The notes: a model not told the origin generated them from the letters alone. A stretch of 64,000 bases of DNA from Carnegiea gigantea (GCA_029747015.1 JAKOGI010000143.1:758001-822000), one strand, 5' to 3'. Shown: positions 33,916-45,505, counted from the stretch's first letter. Program-made: numbers and translations.

Positions 33916-35721
33916 ATGGCTGTCTCTGCTAAAGCTCTGTATTCCAATGTACTCATTGTCATGATCGTACTTAGCTGTTCAAGCGCCGGGATTCACGGTG
34001 ATGATGGCGGTGACGAGATGTTTGGTAGTTGTGCCTTTCGGTGGAGGGGTTGTGGAAGCTTCTTTGGCAAAGGGTTTGGTGGCGTCAGGCCTGGTGGTAG
34101 TTATGGTATGGGGGGTGGTGGTGGTGGTGGCGGCGGCGGCGGTGGCGGTGGCGGTGGAGGAGGAAGGGTTGGGAGTATAGGTAGTGGGGGTGTTGGACAT
34201 GGTGAAGGATATGGAGCTGGAGGAGGAGGGATTGCTGGCAATGGTGTTGCTGCTGGAGCTGGAGGTGGAGGTCGAGGTGACGGTGGTAGTGGAAGAGATG
34301 GTGGAAGGGGGGGTTTCGGTTCAGGAGAGGGGTCTGGGGCTGGAGTTGGTGTAGCTGTTTCAAAAGATAATGCGGCTGCTTTAGCGAGTAGTGTTGGTGG
34401 TGGTGGTGGCGGTGGTGGAGGAAGTTCAACGGAAGGATTAGGCCATGGTGAAGGACATGGAGAAGGTGCCGGTGTAGGAGTAGGAATCATAAGCGGTGGT
34501 GTCACTGGAGGTGGAGGTGGAGGCGGAGGCGGCGGTGGCGGCGGAGGCTCTGCTGAAGGAGTGGATGGCCACAATAAAGGTCATGGAGAAGGTGCTGGTG
34601 CTGGTGCTGGTATTGGAACCTCGAGTAGTGGCATTGTAGGCGGAGGTGGTGGAGGTGGAGGTAGCGGTTCAGTGGAAGGGTTAGATGGCCACGTTGAAGG
34701 TCATGGAGAAGGTGCTGGTGGTGGAGCTACAAGCGGTGGCATAGCTGGAGGTGGTGGAGGAGGCACTGGTGGTGGTTCAATAGAAAGGTCAGGTGAGCAT
34801 AGCGAAGGCCATGGAGAAGGTGCTGGTGCCGGAGTAGGAATTACAGGTGCCGGCATTGCTGGAGGAGGTGGAGGAGGGGGTGGCAGTGGTTCAGCACAAG
34901 GGTTAGGTGGTTATAGCGAAGGTCATGGAGAAGGTGCTGGTGCTGGGATTTCAGCCACGGGCGGTGGTGTTGTCGGAGGAGGCGGAGGAGGTGGCGGTAG
35001 TGCTTCAGCAGAAGGTTTTGACAGCCATGCAGAAGGTCATGGAGAAGGTGCAGGTGCTGGAATTGGAATCACAAGTGGTGGTGGTGCTGCTGGTGGAGGT
35101 GGAGGAGGTGGCGGTAGTGCTTCAGCAGAAGGGTTAGGCGGACATGCAGAAGGTCATGGACAAGGTGCGGGTGTTGGAATTGGGGTCACAAGTGGTGGTG
35201 TTGCTGGAGGAGGCGGAGGTGGTGGTGGTGGCAGTTCAGCAGACGGGTTAGGTAGCCATGGTGAAGGTCATGGAGAAGGTACTGGTGCAGGATTTGGAGT
35301 CACAAGTGGTGGTATTGGTGGAGGAGGAGGAGGTGGTAGCGGTAGTGGGGGTGCAAGTGACTTTGGAAGCGGAAGAGGATATGGTCAAGGCTATGGCTTT
35401 GGAGCGGGATTTGGTATGGGCATGGGAGGAGGTGGCGGTGGTGGCGGAGGAGAAGGTGGAGGTGGAGGTGGAGGTGTTAGTGGGGAAAGTTATGGTCAAG
35501 GACAAGGCAGTGGATATGGTGCTGGTGGAGGATTTGGCAGTTATGGTGGAGGAAATGACAAGGGTGGGTTTCGTACAGGTGTTGGACGTGGTGGTGGTAA
35601 AGGTTATGGTGGGAATTACGGAATGGGTATGGGATTTGGCATGGGCTTTGGATTTGGGGTTGGAATAGGTAGCAATCAAAGTGAGGAAAACAATGACAAT
35701 GCTCAAGATCGCCAGCCATAG
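33916..35721 (+). CDS. Large secreted glycine-rich protein with HGEG repeats, 601 aa
   Basis: Intronless. The N-terminus has a hydrophobic signal sequence (VLIVMIVLSCSSAG). It is followed by an acidic patch and a compact non-repetitive motif, CAFRWRGCGSFFGKGFGG (about residues 39-56), with two cysteines. Then come eight repeats of about 40 residues, each with a polar EGHGEGAGAG core, a TSGG segment, a run of 6-14 Gly, and a spacer like SAEGLGGHA. The C-terminal part switches to FGxGxGYGQG with Tyr/Phe and ends GIGSNQSEENNDNAQDRQP. Composition suggests a structural wall or mucilage-type glycine-rich protein; the His-Gly-Glu repeats could bind metal, but that is only a possibility. A tandem paralog is decayed at 40194-42226. 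Confidence 0.85.
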   Translation: MAVSAKALYSNVLIVMIVLSCSSAGIHGDDGGDEMFGSCAFRWRGCGSFFGKGFGGVRPGGSYGMGGGGGGGGGGGGGGGGGGRVGSIGSGGVGHGEGYGAGGGGIAGNGVAAGAGGGGRGDGGSGRDGGRGGFGSGEGSGAGVGVAVSKDNAAALASSVGGGGGGGGGSSTEGLGHGEGHGEGAGVGVGIISGGVTGGGGGGGGGGGGGGSAEGVDGHNKGHGEGAGAGAGIGTSSSGIVGGGGGGGGSGSVEGLDGHVEGHGEGAGGGATSGGIAGGGGGGTGGGSIERSGEHSEGHGEGAGAGVGITGAGIAGGGGGGGGSGSAQGLGGYSEGHGEGAGAGISATGGGVVGGGGGGGGSASAEGFDSHAEGHGEGAGAGIGITSGGGAAGGGGGGGGSASAEGLGGHAEGHGQGAGVGIGVTSGGVAGGGGGGGGGSSADGLGSHGEGHGEGTGAGFGVTSGGIGGGGGGGSGSGGASDFGSGRGYGQGYGFGAGFGMGMGGGGGGGGGEGGGGGGGVSGESYGQGQGSGYGAGGGFGSYGGGNDKGGFRTGVGRGGGKGYGGNYGMGMGFGMGFGFGVGIGSNQSEENNDNAQDRQP

Positions 35722-36656
35722 AGCTAGTTGCGTGAACATTCAACAAAAGATCTACATAGTCATTTGATTTGCATAGCCTCTTGTTATATGTGTTTAAATA
35801 ACTTCCTTAAGAGTTTGAGACAAAATTTTGTTCATTTATGTAACGCCCAAGATATACTTGAATTCAATGAAGAGTCAAATTTGGTTTTTCATATTTGACT
35901 TTTTGTCAAAAATCTTTATCGTAGGTGTTTTTCTTTACTTTTTTTTATATATTATTGATGGTATATTATATGTCAACACATTAACAAACTACAAAACTAG
36001 CAGAAAATATTTATTGATGAGGATGACAAATACGGGTAGATTTGGTCCAACATTAACATTCAAATTCAAATTTTGTTTCTCATGTTCTATATTTTCTAAC
36101 TAACAACCTTTAGAACATATTATAATAAAATGATTTATAAAACTATCCTCTGCTCTTTTTTCAAAATGGGAAGTGATAATTAAAACATTTTTAATTTAAG
36201 ATCGATCTTGAAGAATTAGTTTCTTTATAATATAGTGTAGGATTGTTCATCAATTTGGTCTCGTCTCCTTATTACTGTGTTTAAGTGAGATTCCAAGTTG
36301 TCGAAGTGGTCCATACCCTACTGAACTTTTTTTTTAAGCAATTAATTTAAATATTTAATAGTAGGTTGTAGCATTTCCAAAACCATTAATAATAATAAAC
36401 TAGTAGACATAAGCTCACATGGAAGATCACCAGAACAAGCGTAGGAGGGGTGTCAAGAATAAAGGGGATTAGAGCAAGAAAAGAATGGTATTATATTGCA
36501 CTCTATTTTTCCCATTCTTTTCGGGGGAGTAGCATGGTATCAAGTAAAGAAAGTTCAATTTTAACTGACCTGTTGAAATGGATCCAAAAATTAATTTGAA
36601 ATCCAAATCAATTTACTTGAATTTGTACTCCCCCTAATATTTGAATTGCTAATTAA
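35722..36656. other. 3' flank of glycine-rich gene 1, no gene seen
   Basis: Probable 3' UTR followed by AT-rich DNA. Nothing further recognised. Confidence 0.55.
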
Positions 36657-36661
36657 AGTTG

Positions 36662-38033
36662 TGTTAGGTTAAATTACCGCAAGCGCACAGTGCCAGTCGT
36701 AACTAGCAACAGCAAGTACGGGTCGTATTCCACGGGGAGCTTGCCTTCGATTACCGGACTAATTCAAATGCTCAATCTAGACTCGGACTAAGTTGTATGT
36801 TTGGATTTAAACTAAGGAAACAGTAACAACAAAAAGGTTGAATGAGAAAACAAGATACTAAAGCACCTAGGTTGAGATATTAGCACAATTATATTAGCTG
36901 AACCAATTACTAACCCCGTCAAACAATCCCAAGCATGGATCATGAGTAGATAGATTGCCAGTTAAGCCCATCTCCTCCCTCTCTCAAGCGTCGAAGACTA
37001 ATCCTAGAACTGTAGTCATCTATTTTCATGGAACTAAAGTCACAGAATTACAAGATCTACAATCTCGAATCTCAATTAGAACCTTAATTATTTTCATATT
37101 AAAATCCTAATTGTCTACTAAGCCACGTTAGGTAAAGGTTCCATCTTTCAACGCTCCCGTAAATTCGAATAATAATGGACGAACGCTCTTTTGATCATTT
37201 CGTCGAGCACCTGGTGTGCATAGTAGAAATCACTAATACAAGTATAAGAAAATAAGGGATAGGGGCTCGATCTTGATTCAACTGAACATAATCGGCCTTA
37301 ATTCCAACCTAAGTTGGGGGATTAGCCATAAATCATACTGAATTCGAACAATTCAGTTATCAATGTACTAAACATGATTCAATCAAACTCTTAAACAACA
37401 AGGAAAGGGAGAGAGAATCAAAGAACAAACTTGGATTGATTGTTGGATCGAAGTAGAACTAATCTTCAATAATCATAAATTGAATGTAAAGGAACAATTA
37501 AACTTTCCTAAGAAATCCCTAGAAATCGCCCAAGAGAAAAGCCCCCCAAGAGAAAACTCAACCCCCTATCAAAACAGCCCCGGTGGAATCTTAAGTTGCG
37601 CAGGTGGAGGAGGGGGCACGGTCGTGCCACATTGCACAGCCAGACCAACCGGCACTGGCCAAGTGGCACGGTTGTGCCACATGGTACAGCCAGACCGTGC
37701 CACATTGCTGGCCAACTTGTTGTGCCAGTTTTATGTGGCACGGGTGTGCCTCCCGGCATGGGGCGCCTGTACTTGATCCTTGAGACTTCCATGCGACGTT
37801 GAGCAACCTCTTTCACGACTTTAAACTCGCATCCTTGGCACTCTTTTCTGCTAAATATCATCTACCTTTTCGTTCCTTCCGCAAAGTCCCTGAAAATGTA
37901 GAGAGACGTTATATGAGCTAAATACATGCTAAAGAAGGCCGATTTGACTCTTTCTTTACACGATCGAACATGAAAATACCCGAGAAAAGAAGTCAAATAG
38001 AGGCTAAAATGTTGTTGAAATAGTGGTTTATTA
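36662..38033. mobile_element. Probable solo LTR with target duplication AGTTG
   Basis: It starts TGTTAGGTTAAATTACCGCAAGCGC-like. The block ACCGCAAGCGCACAG...CGTATTCCACGGGGAG is a hallmark of a common plant gypsy-type LTR start. It ends GTGGTTTATTA, where canonical LTRs end in CA, so the final CA may have become TA. AGTTG occurs at 36657-36661 and 38034-38038. Near 37600-37780 it holds several GGCACG/CGTGCC palindromes. No internal domains or partner LTR are present. Confidence 0.6.
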
Positions 38034-38038
38034 AGTTG

Positions 38039-39187
38039 ACCCAAGATTTAAATTGACCTAAAATTAATTCGATCCATACATTTTTTCCCAAGTGATTTTC
38101 TTTACATCCTTATTGAATGAAGTCAATCTGAATCGAAAATGATCAATCCTAACCTGAATTGAATCGAATATGATTAACTTAAACATGATCCGTCTCAAAG
38201 TAGGACCCAAAATTGAACCAAATGATTCCTTTAGCAGGTTTAGATTTTAACACTACAAATAAATTAAAAAAAAAAAACAGAAGTAAAGACTAAGAAAAGA
38301 GATGAACGTCAAAGTAACCCCAAAAGAAAAATCTACAATAGGCATTTGCATCCTGTGGGTGATTTCCAATAGTCTCGTGCATGCATACCCCGCACCAAGG
38401 CGAGCTCACTATTGGATCCTGCATCCAAGCCATTATTACTATGAGAATTGATAAGAATTTCAACCCCCCCCCCCTCTAAAAAAGAAATAAAAAGCGGTCG
38501 ATGAATTTATAGTCTCTAATCACATATATAAGATTACATATTTACTTTTTTTTTTTAACAAATGAGATATAAAGATTAATATTGACGGAATTTGAACCCA
38601 ATTCGCGCGTAACATACACTACCCTCATTAATATCTTAGATGACAATTTTGTTGTAGGGAACAACATTCTAGGTGGGATCAAACTTGACAAACCTTCTAT
38701 GTCGAGGGCTTTGTTTTTTTAAAAAAATTAAATAAGAACACCTATTCTCAATTATACAGTGTAAGCATTCAATTTTTTTTATAAAAATTGTATAGTGAAA
38801 GCAGCATTCTCTTTTCTTTTTCTCCTACATCTTTTTTCCCCCCTTTTTTCCTTCTTTCGTTGATGGTGGGGCAGCTCTGGTAAATAGGTCATTCGATTTG
38901 GATACAGGTCGAGCTAAGTTTGGTAGAGTCATGTGTTGGGTCTAACGATATTTCGGGTCAGTTTGGTTTAGATTGGGTGAACTTCAGTTCGAGTTAATTT
39001 CGGGTCAATTCGAATTTTAAGTCCACTTTTGAATGAGCTTATCTCAAATATCAGGTCAAGAATAAATCCGGATCATTCGGTTCGGATTTCGAGTCAATTT
39101 TACCATATCTACCGTGGGGGCTATCATTTTGACACATGTACCCAAAAAAAAAAAAGAAACAAAGGTGCAAGCAGCTGCTAATAAGAT
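38039..39187. other. Intergenic DNA with a dispersed repeat, no gene seen
   Basis: Contains a C run at about 38465-38475, T and A runs, and a low-complexity GGGTCAATTCG-like repeat at about 38870-39115. No coding region was recognised. Confidence 0.55.
38870..39115. repeat. Low-complexity GGGTT-type dispersed repeat
   Basis: The left part (TGGTAAATAGGTCATTCGATTTGG) matches the reverse complement of the right part of 51838-52170. Both copies end with ATCTACCGTGGG. The ends therefore look like inverted repeats around a degenerate TCGGGTCAATT interior. Confidence 0.5.
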
Positions 39188-40113
39188 GGCCCCTCTGTCC
39201 GTGGCTTGGACGGAATTTCTGGGAGATACGTACGATCACCCACTCCACCACATCTTGCTCAAGTCTATAATGTAATTGTGTTATGCAAATCGCATGATGA
39301 TGCTGTTAGTAACTAAACCAAATAATCATCATGTGTATTTTAAATTCTCTCATGATAATTTTATCGGTCTGTTTAGTTATAAACAATTAGTGAGGAAACT
39401 ACTTCAGATGTTGGCTAATTAACTGATTGTGCCAAATTATAATTGACATCTTTTTGACCACGCACTCGTAAAATGAGTGTGTATACCATCTGAAAGCGTA
39501 GCACCTGTAGAATTTTTTTGCTTTATTTATAGGAGTAGGTGCAAATAAAAGTCACTGTGAGTAAAATATAAATCTAAGTTTTTTTTGGTATTAGTTGGTA
39601 CATTTACTTAATTAAGCGAAACTTTAAATTTGTAAATTATTTGGTAATTTTGAATTTATAGATTTGGGTTACTTTATATGATAAATTTTTACCTTTTTAA
39701 AACACACTTCCTATTTTCATAATGTCTCTTTAGTCTTCAAAACATAAAGTTAATTTGGCTCAAATCGCACCATACTGTCGGATATATAACCTCTGATGTA
39801 CACTATTAAGTGTTGCCTCTAAGTCCTGGACTGCCAAGTGAAGAATATGAAAGCAAGGGCAGAATGATGCCATGAGATTAAAATATTGTTCATTGGTAAT
39901 GGGATTATATACAATACTGTTGAAACCAAACGATGGGTTGTGATCATCCTAACCTGGAATTATATGTTAGACAAAGGAATTAATAAATACCGAATGTGTT
40001 AAATCAAAAATGATTGAGTTGATGGCACTTATTTTATTGGCACTTGGGGTTGTGACAAGTGTACATAAAGCACAGCAGGCCGGGCCTGATAATCACATCT
40101 CTCAAAGCGTGGG

Positions 40114-40165
40114 AAATTCATTGGTTAATCATCCCTTGTAAATTCATTAGTTAATCATCCCTTGT
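40114..40165 (+). repeat. 26-bp tandem repeat in the leader of glycine-rich copy 2
   Basis: AAATTCATTGGTTAATCATC plus CCTTGT occurs twice in a row with one mismatch. It occupies the same leader position as the 32-bp repeat of copy 1 but has a different sequence. Confidence 0.85.
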
Positions 40166-40561
40166 AAAGTCGAACCAGTGTTATTTCAGAGCAATAGCTG
40201 TCTCTGCTAAGGCTCCGTATTCAATTGCTCTCACTCTCATGATTACACTTGGCTCTTTAAGTAATCGAATTCAAGGTGATGGTCAAATTGATCGGATCTT
40301 TGGTGGTTGTGCATTTCGGTGGAGGGGTTGTGGCACCTTCTTTGGTGGAGGCTACGGTGGTGGTCCTGGTGGAGGTGTGATGAGGCCCCGTGGAAGCTAC
40401 GGTGTCAGTGGTGGTGGAGGTGGAGGAAGGGGTGGCGGTGTAGGTGGAGGTGTTGGGCATGGTGAAGGATATGGAGCTGGAACCGGAGGGGTGGCTAGCA
40501 ACGGTGATGTTGGAGGAGGAGAAGGCGGTGGTGGAGGAGGAGGAGGAGGTAGTAGTGGAGC

Positions 40562-41180
40562 TGTTAGGATTAATATCAGAATAACAGTATAGCGGAAGCG
40601 ATAGGATGCAATAGAAAATCAGAAATTCAACCAATCACAAACAACAGAACAATAGGAAGAGAACAAGAACACAGGAATTTAACGTGGAAAACCCAATGTG
40701 GGAAAAACCACGGACGGCGACAGCACCAGAACAATTCACTATGAGCAGGAAAGTACACCACGATCACAATCACCTCAGTGATTCGATCAAAGAGCAGAAT
40801 TACAATCTCTCTATTGTAATCTCTCACAAACGACTTTTACCTCTCAATGTGTTTATGAGTACTGAAGTGTTTTGAAACAAGGCCCTAGACCCCCTTTATA
40901 TAGGGTCTGCGAGGTAGGGTTTCCCCCTGAAAACCCTAGCTACCACCTTCCAAAAACCGTCACCAAAGCGCAACCCTAGCCGCCACTTTAAGTCGGCAGA
41001 AAATTTCCCCTGGCACGGTCGTGTCGTGCCATGTGGCACGACCGTGCCACATGGCACGGGCACACCGTGTCACTTCTCTGCTGCTCTGTTCTTCGGTCTT
41101 CTATGTCGCGGCACGCCCGTGCCCATGCAGCATGGTCACCCCGTGCCTAAACCCGAGATTTTGGGCCATAAAACCCAACA
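40562..41180 (-). mobile_element. Solo copia-type LTR in the glycine-rich pseudogene
   Basis: TGTTAGGATT...AAACCCAACA, 619 bp, flanked by a perfect GGAGC at 40557-40561 and 41181-41185. On the minus strand it has a TATATAAAG promoter box (about 40897-40905) and the TTTTCCACGTTAAAT segment typical of plant copia LTRs, so its orientation is minus. There are no internal domains; it is the product of LTR recombination. It contains GGCACG/CGTGCC palindromes near 41012-41060. Confidence 0.9.
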
Positions 41181-42165
41181 GGAGCTATTGGTGGTGGGTC
41201 TAGCTCAGGAGAAGGGTTTGGAGGTGGTCCTGGTGTTGCTCGTGATAATGTAGGTGGGGTCCTTGGTGGTGGTGGTGGTGGTGGGGGCGGGGGTGGGGGA
41301 GGTTCGGCACAAGGGTCAGGCGGCGGCGCTGATGAAGGGCATGGAGAAGGTGGAGGTGCTGGAGTTGGCGTCACAAGTGGTGGTGTTAGCAGAGGAGGAG
41401 GTGGTGGTGGCAGAGGTGGAGCATCTGTAGACGGGTTAGGTGGCCATGCTGAAGGTCATGGAGAAGGTGCGGGTGCTGGATTAGGAATCACAAATGGGGG
41501 TGGTGCTGTTGGAGGAGAAGGTGGTGGTGGCGGTGGTGATGGTGGTTCAATGGAAGGTACAAGACATGGTGAAGGATATGGGCAGGGTGCTGGTGGCGGA
41601 GTAGGAATTGCCGGGGGAGGTGTTAGTGATGCAAGCGGAGGGGGTGGAGGTGGTGGTGGTGGTTGGGGGGGGGAGGAAGAGGTGGTTTTGGTGAAGGGTT
41701 TGGTTATGGTAGCGGATATGGCAATGGTGAAGGGCTGGATAATAGCAGTGGTGGTGGAGGTGGAGGTGGCCGTGGCGGCGGCGGCGGCGGCGGCGGTGGC
41801 TCAGGAAGAGGGTTTGCCCAGGGTTATGGGTTTGGTGAGGGATTTGGTATGGGTGGTGGAGGAGGTGATGGCGCTGGAGGTGGAGGTGGAGGTGGAGGTG
41901 GAGGTGGAGAAGGATATGGTCAAGGGGAGGGCAGTCGGTTTGGCTGCGGTGGAGGGGTTAGTGGCTACGGTGGAGGTTTAGGGCGTGGTGCTGGCGATGG
42001 CTACAGTGGGAATCAAGGAATAGGCATGGGATTTGGTATGGGTTTTGGGTTTGGCATTGGTATGGGTGGCAGCCCAGGCCGAAACTACAACGTCAATGTT
42101 CAAAGCCCTAGACAGTTGGAGCATATTAAAGTTGCGATGAACAATCCACTTCGACAGTCCATTCA

Positions 42166-42199
<34 letters not shown>
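42166..42199. repeat. (TA)n microsatellite
   Basis: About 16 TA dinucleotides at the 3' end of the glycine-rich pseudogene, read in frame as alternating Tyr and Ile. Confidence 0.9.
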
Positions 42200-42200
<1 letters not shown>

Positions 42201-42226
42201 CCATGTTCTTTATTATGTCCAAATGA

Positions 42227-44570
42227 GGTTATTATAATTTTAATACAATTTATATCAATTGGGTCATCAAAAGATTCTTAAATTGAGAAATTTATAACAT
42301 GTCAAAAACCATATTTGACAAGTGCCCCCCGGTTTTCACCCTATATTGTAGATTCTTTTCACCTTTTAAATTTTCGGTGTGATTACATTATGTAATATGA
42401 ATTATCAACAAAAAGAAAGCATATAAAAGTTAAAACTAACTATAAATTAGCTAAACAAATGAATAGAGAATGTAATTTGAAATACGTTTAAAAATCTAGA
42501 CATCTCCAAATAAAAAGAACACGGACCGAATTTAATACCACGTGTTCATGAATTTATCATAGATCAAGGTTCACACTTACTATTTTCTCCCACATTACGT
42601 GGTAAATACGTTGAGTCCATCAAGACAACAAAAATTTAGTCTATTTGTATTTGCAGGAATTGGCGTGAGCAGTAATTAGACTCATGTGGGTGGCATAAGC
42701 ATGCATAGGTACATTTTAATCGCAAGCTAAGGGACTCGATTTCAGTTGTATCTTGTTTTGTAGAAGATGATATATATTTTATAGCAAGACATATTTTAAA
42801 TGTCTTGTTTTAACTAAAATTAACATGTTTAACGATTTCAAATCACCAATTTTTTAATAGTTAGAATCAATTATGGATGGTAAAATTTTAGCATTTGTCG
42901 GCTATGTAGATGGGTACAAAATGATTTCCTATTTGAATCAATTCCATCCAAGAGGTATATCAAATGCGTAATTTTATAATTGTGAAAAATAATTGATAAA
43001 AAATTTTTACACAATTTATAAGTTGTAACACTCTTACAATAATCAATGACACCATTTTTAAAAAAAATTAATACATAATGATACAACTTTTTTAAGTATA
43101 AGAAGTGTCTTACAATAGGACATTTATCATTTTGTCTTACTTATTAACAATAGATAGGATTATTGATGTTGATTATGTAATCTGGCGACTATTGTAATTG
43201 TCAACAAGGCGATCTTCTTGCTAGCAAGAGTAAGGTTAAAACATATTGTGCTGGACATCTCAAATTGGTGATTACGTCCACAGCTGAAAAGTGTTCAAGA
43301 GGAGCAAGGGTTCAACATTTATAGTTTTATACCGTAAATCCGAGCCTATAAATCCAATGACGTGGTACAATTTGGACTGCAACAACTTTATTTTGTTGAA
43401 AAGGGGACCAAAGAATTACATATTGTGTTTTCAAAAAATAAAAAATTTACTATTTAAGATAGCCCGAATCTATAGACTCGAGACTACGTTAAAATATGGT
43501 AGCAAGGGCCCCAAATGTGAAGTTAAATGAACTAGGAAATACATAATTCGATATGTAGAAATAAGAATCTTGTAAATATAATCATGTAATTGTAAGTAAT
43601 CTAAACGCGTCCAATGAAGGGCAACGATAACAATCTTGCTGTAATTCCATGATTAATGTTAGCGCTTTTCTCTATTAAACTTTTTTACAAAACCTTTTTC
43701 GTGAGTCTCTTGGAATCAACCTCTCTATGGGTAGGAATACCGGTAGAGGTAAAGTTGCCTACAGCTGAATCTCCCCAGACCCCACGAAAGTGGGCCCCAC
43801 ACTGGGAGGTGGTGGTGGTGTTGTTGTATAGAGATAGGTCAGCAAGTAAAATACCTGGTGACCTAGTGTAAATAATTCTTAAATAGTATTATTGATCATA
43901 ATTATAACGGCTTCTCACCATTTTCTGTTTGTCTTCCCAAAAACTTTATCAACTAAATATATGGACAACTCATATGCATCAACGAGCATTTTCTTAATCA
44001 TTGCAATTATCATACCAAGAAATTCTTAAACCACTAATTAACATATTTATCCCCAAAAAAACCCCATTTTGACTCCGCTGTAGTGATGGGCTTGCAGGGA
44101 TATGCAACTCGAAACCAAGCATCTGATTTTTCTTATTCCAACCGTTGACTGATTTTTTTTTTTTTTTTTTTGGGGGGGGGGGGGGGTGGGTAAATTAGCA
44201 CATGCATACAGCCTATGGACAATCGAACCTTGGTCTCTCCTATGAAAACCAAGGATCCTACTGTTAGACTACTCCCACAAGCCGTTGAATGAATCAAGTT
44301 TAAAGCTAACTTGGGATCCTTTTAACTGTTCACTGTGGTAGAATATGCACGAGTCGGCAAAAATTCAGAGTAGCCATTTACCTGGCGAAATGCTGGGAGA
44401 GAAAACGAAGAGGATCACAATGCTTATTTCACCTTAAACTGAAAGATTGCACATATTATATCTAACCTTTATCGTGTACAAGTAAAACTGTATCCACATT
44501 TTACAATGATGAACAAATGACAACGATCTGCATCCTCTGAAGAGAGAACTACACCCGGGGCCATTGGGGG
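42227..44570. other. Intergenic DNA, no gene seen
   Basis: AT-rich. It contains a SINE remnant (43700-43835) and a long T-run/G-run at about 44153-44186. The T/G run is followed by a segment (about 44187-44290) that resembles a dispersed plant repeat with GAACCTTGGTCTCTCC. No coding region. Confidence 0.55.
43700..43835 (+). mobile_element. Au-like SINE remnant
   Basis: CTTGGAATCAACCTCTCTATGGGTAGG-like sequence leads into TAAAGTTGCCTACA. It continues to CCCCAGACCCCACGAAAGTGG, CACACTGGG and a GGTGGTGGTGTTGTTGTA tail. This order and the TTG-type tail match the plant Au-SINE body. The tRNA-like head with A and B boxes is too degraded to recognise. Confidence 0.65.
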
Positions 44571-45204
44571 CTAACAACCTGCAAAAATTGCACTGAGGTC
44601 AATCATACTCATTTCATTTTTAGCACGGAATCCATTCAAAATGGTTTTCTTCCTTTCATCTTCTATCATAATCACGTATCTTAGAAATCCATAGTTCAGA
44701 ATTCCTAATCTCATTGTCAACTGTGTAAGAACTTTAACATGTTGATCAGCGCCTTCTTGGGATAACATGTACTCTCACGAAGAATACTGCTGCTTAAAAT
44801 CGTTAAACTCGCTTCTAAACGAAAATCTGGGGATTGATATGGCAAGCAACAAATGGAACAAGGCTTTCGCAGAGTAGAAAAAGAGGGCAACCATTTTGAG
44901 ACGACCTAAAAATGTAATGCTTAGGATGGACTTACCTCAAGGGTGCTGAAGACCAAACGCATTCTGCTGGCAACGACCGATGGCTCCTCAGCATGGCCCA
45001 CCACAGCCAACTGCTCTAATTGAAGTGTCTTCACAGGCAGCCTTTAGATAATCAAAACAGAACCTTAGTTAACACTTCCATATTGATACTTGGTAGGCAA
45101 ATTGCAAACCTCTAAAATGGGAACTATCCTAGGAGAAAATTAAGAGTGACATCATTTAGAAAGAATTTTGTGCAAAGTGATACAGATGCCAAAGGGATAT
45201 ATAC

Positions 45205-45247
<43 letters not shown>

Positions 45248-45276
45248 CGTGTGTGTGTGTGTATATATGTATATAT

Positions 45277-45311
<35 letters not shown>

Positions 45312-45388
45312 CTATATATATATATTATATACACATATATGTGTACACATATGTATACATATGTGCTGTATATATTATATATATATGT

Positions 45389-45451
<63 letters not shown>

Positions 45452-45455
45452 GTAT

Positions 45456-45505
<50 letters not shown>

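Larger units (their letters stand above)
40194..42226 (+). pseudogene. Decayed tandem copy of the HGEG glycine-rich gene
   Basis: It aligns with gene 1 from GCTGTCTCTGCTAA onward. Three lesions are visible. The start codon is ATA (40194-40196) instead of ATG; the next in-frame ATG is 40239, which would cut off the signal peptide. A 619-bp solo LTR is inserted at 40562-41180; without it the frame continues exactly from 40561 to 41186. A nine-G run at 41665-41673 is one base short of the in-frame length, so the frame is lost at 41673 and the C-terminal part continues in another phase. The conserved CAFRWRGCG motif and EGHGEGAG repeats are kept. The last frame reads into a TA microsatellite before a stop. 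Confidence 0.85.

Noticed and set aside
34400..35350. Regular repeats considered as a CRISPR-like or satellite array
   Set aside because: The repeats are protein-coding, in frame and diverged at third positions; this is a plant nuclear genome.
33979..35746. Pro-rich and His-rich frames antisense to the large glycine-rich gene
   Set aside because: The complement of Gly codons gives Pro in one phase, and other phases give repetitive Thr, Ser or His. No start context or independent conservation is visible.
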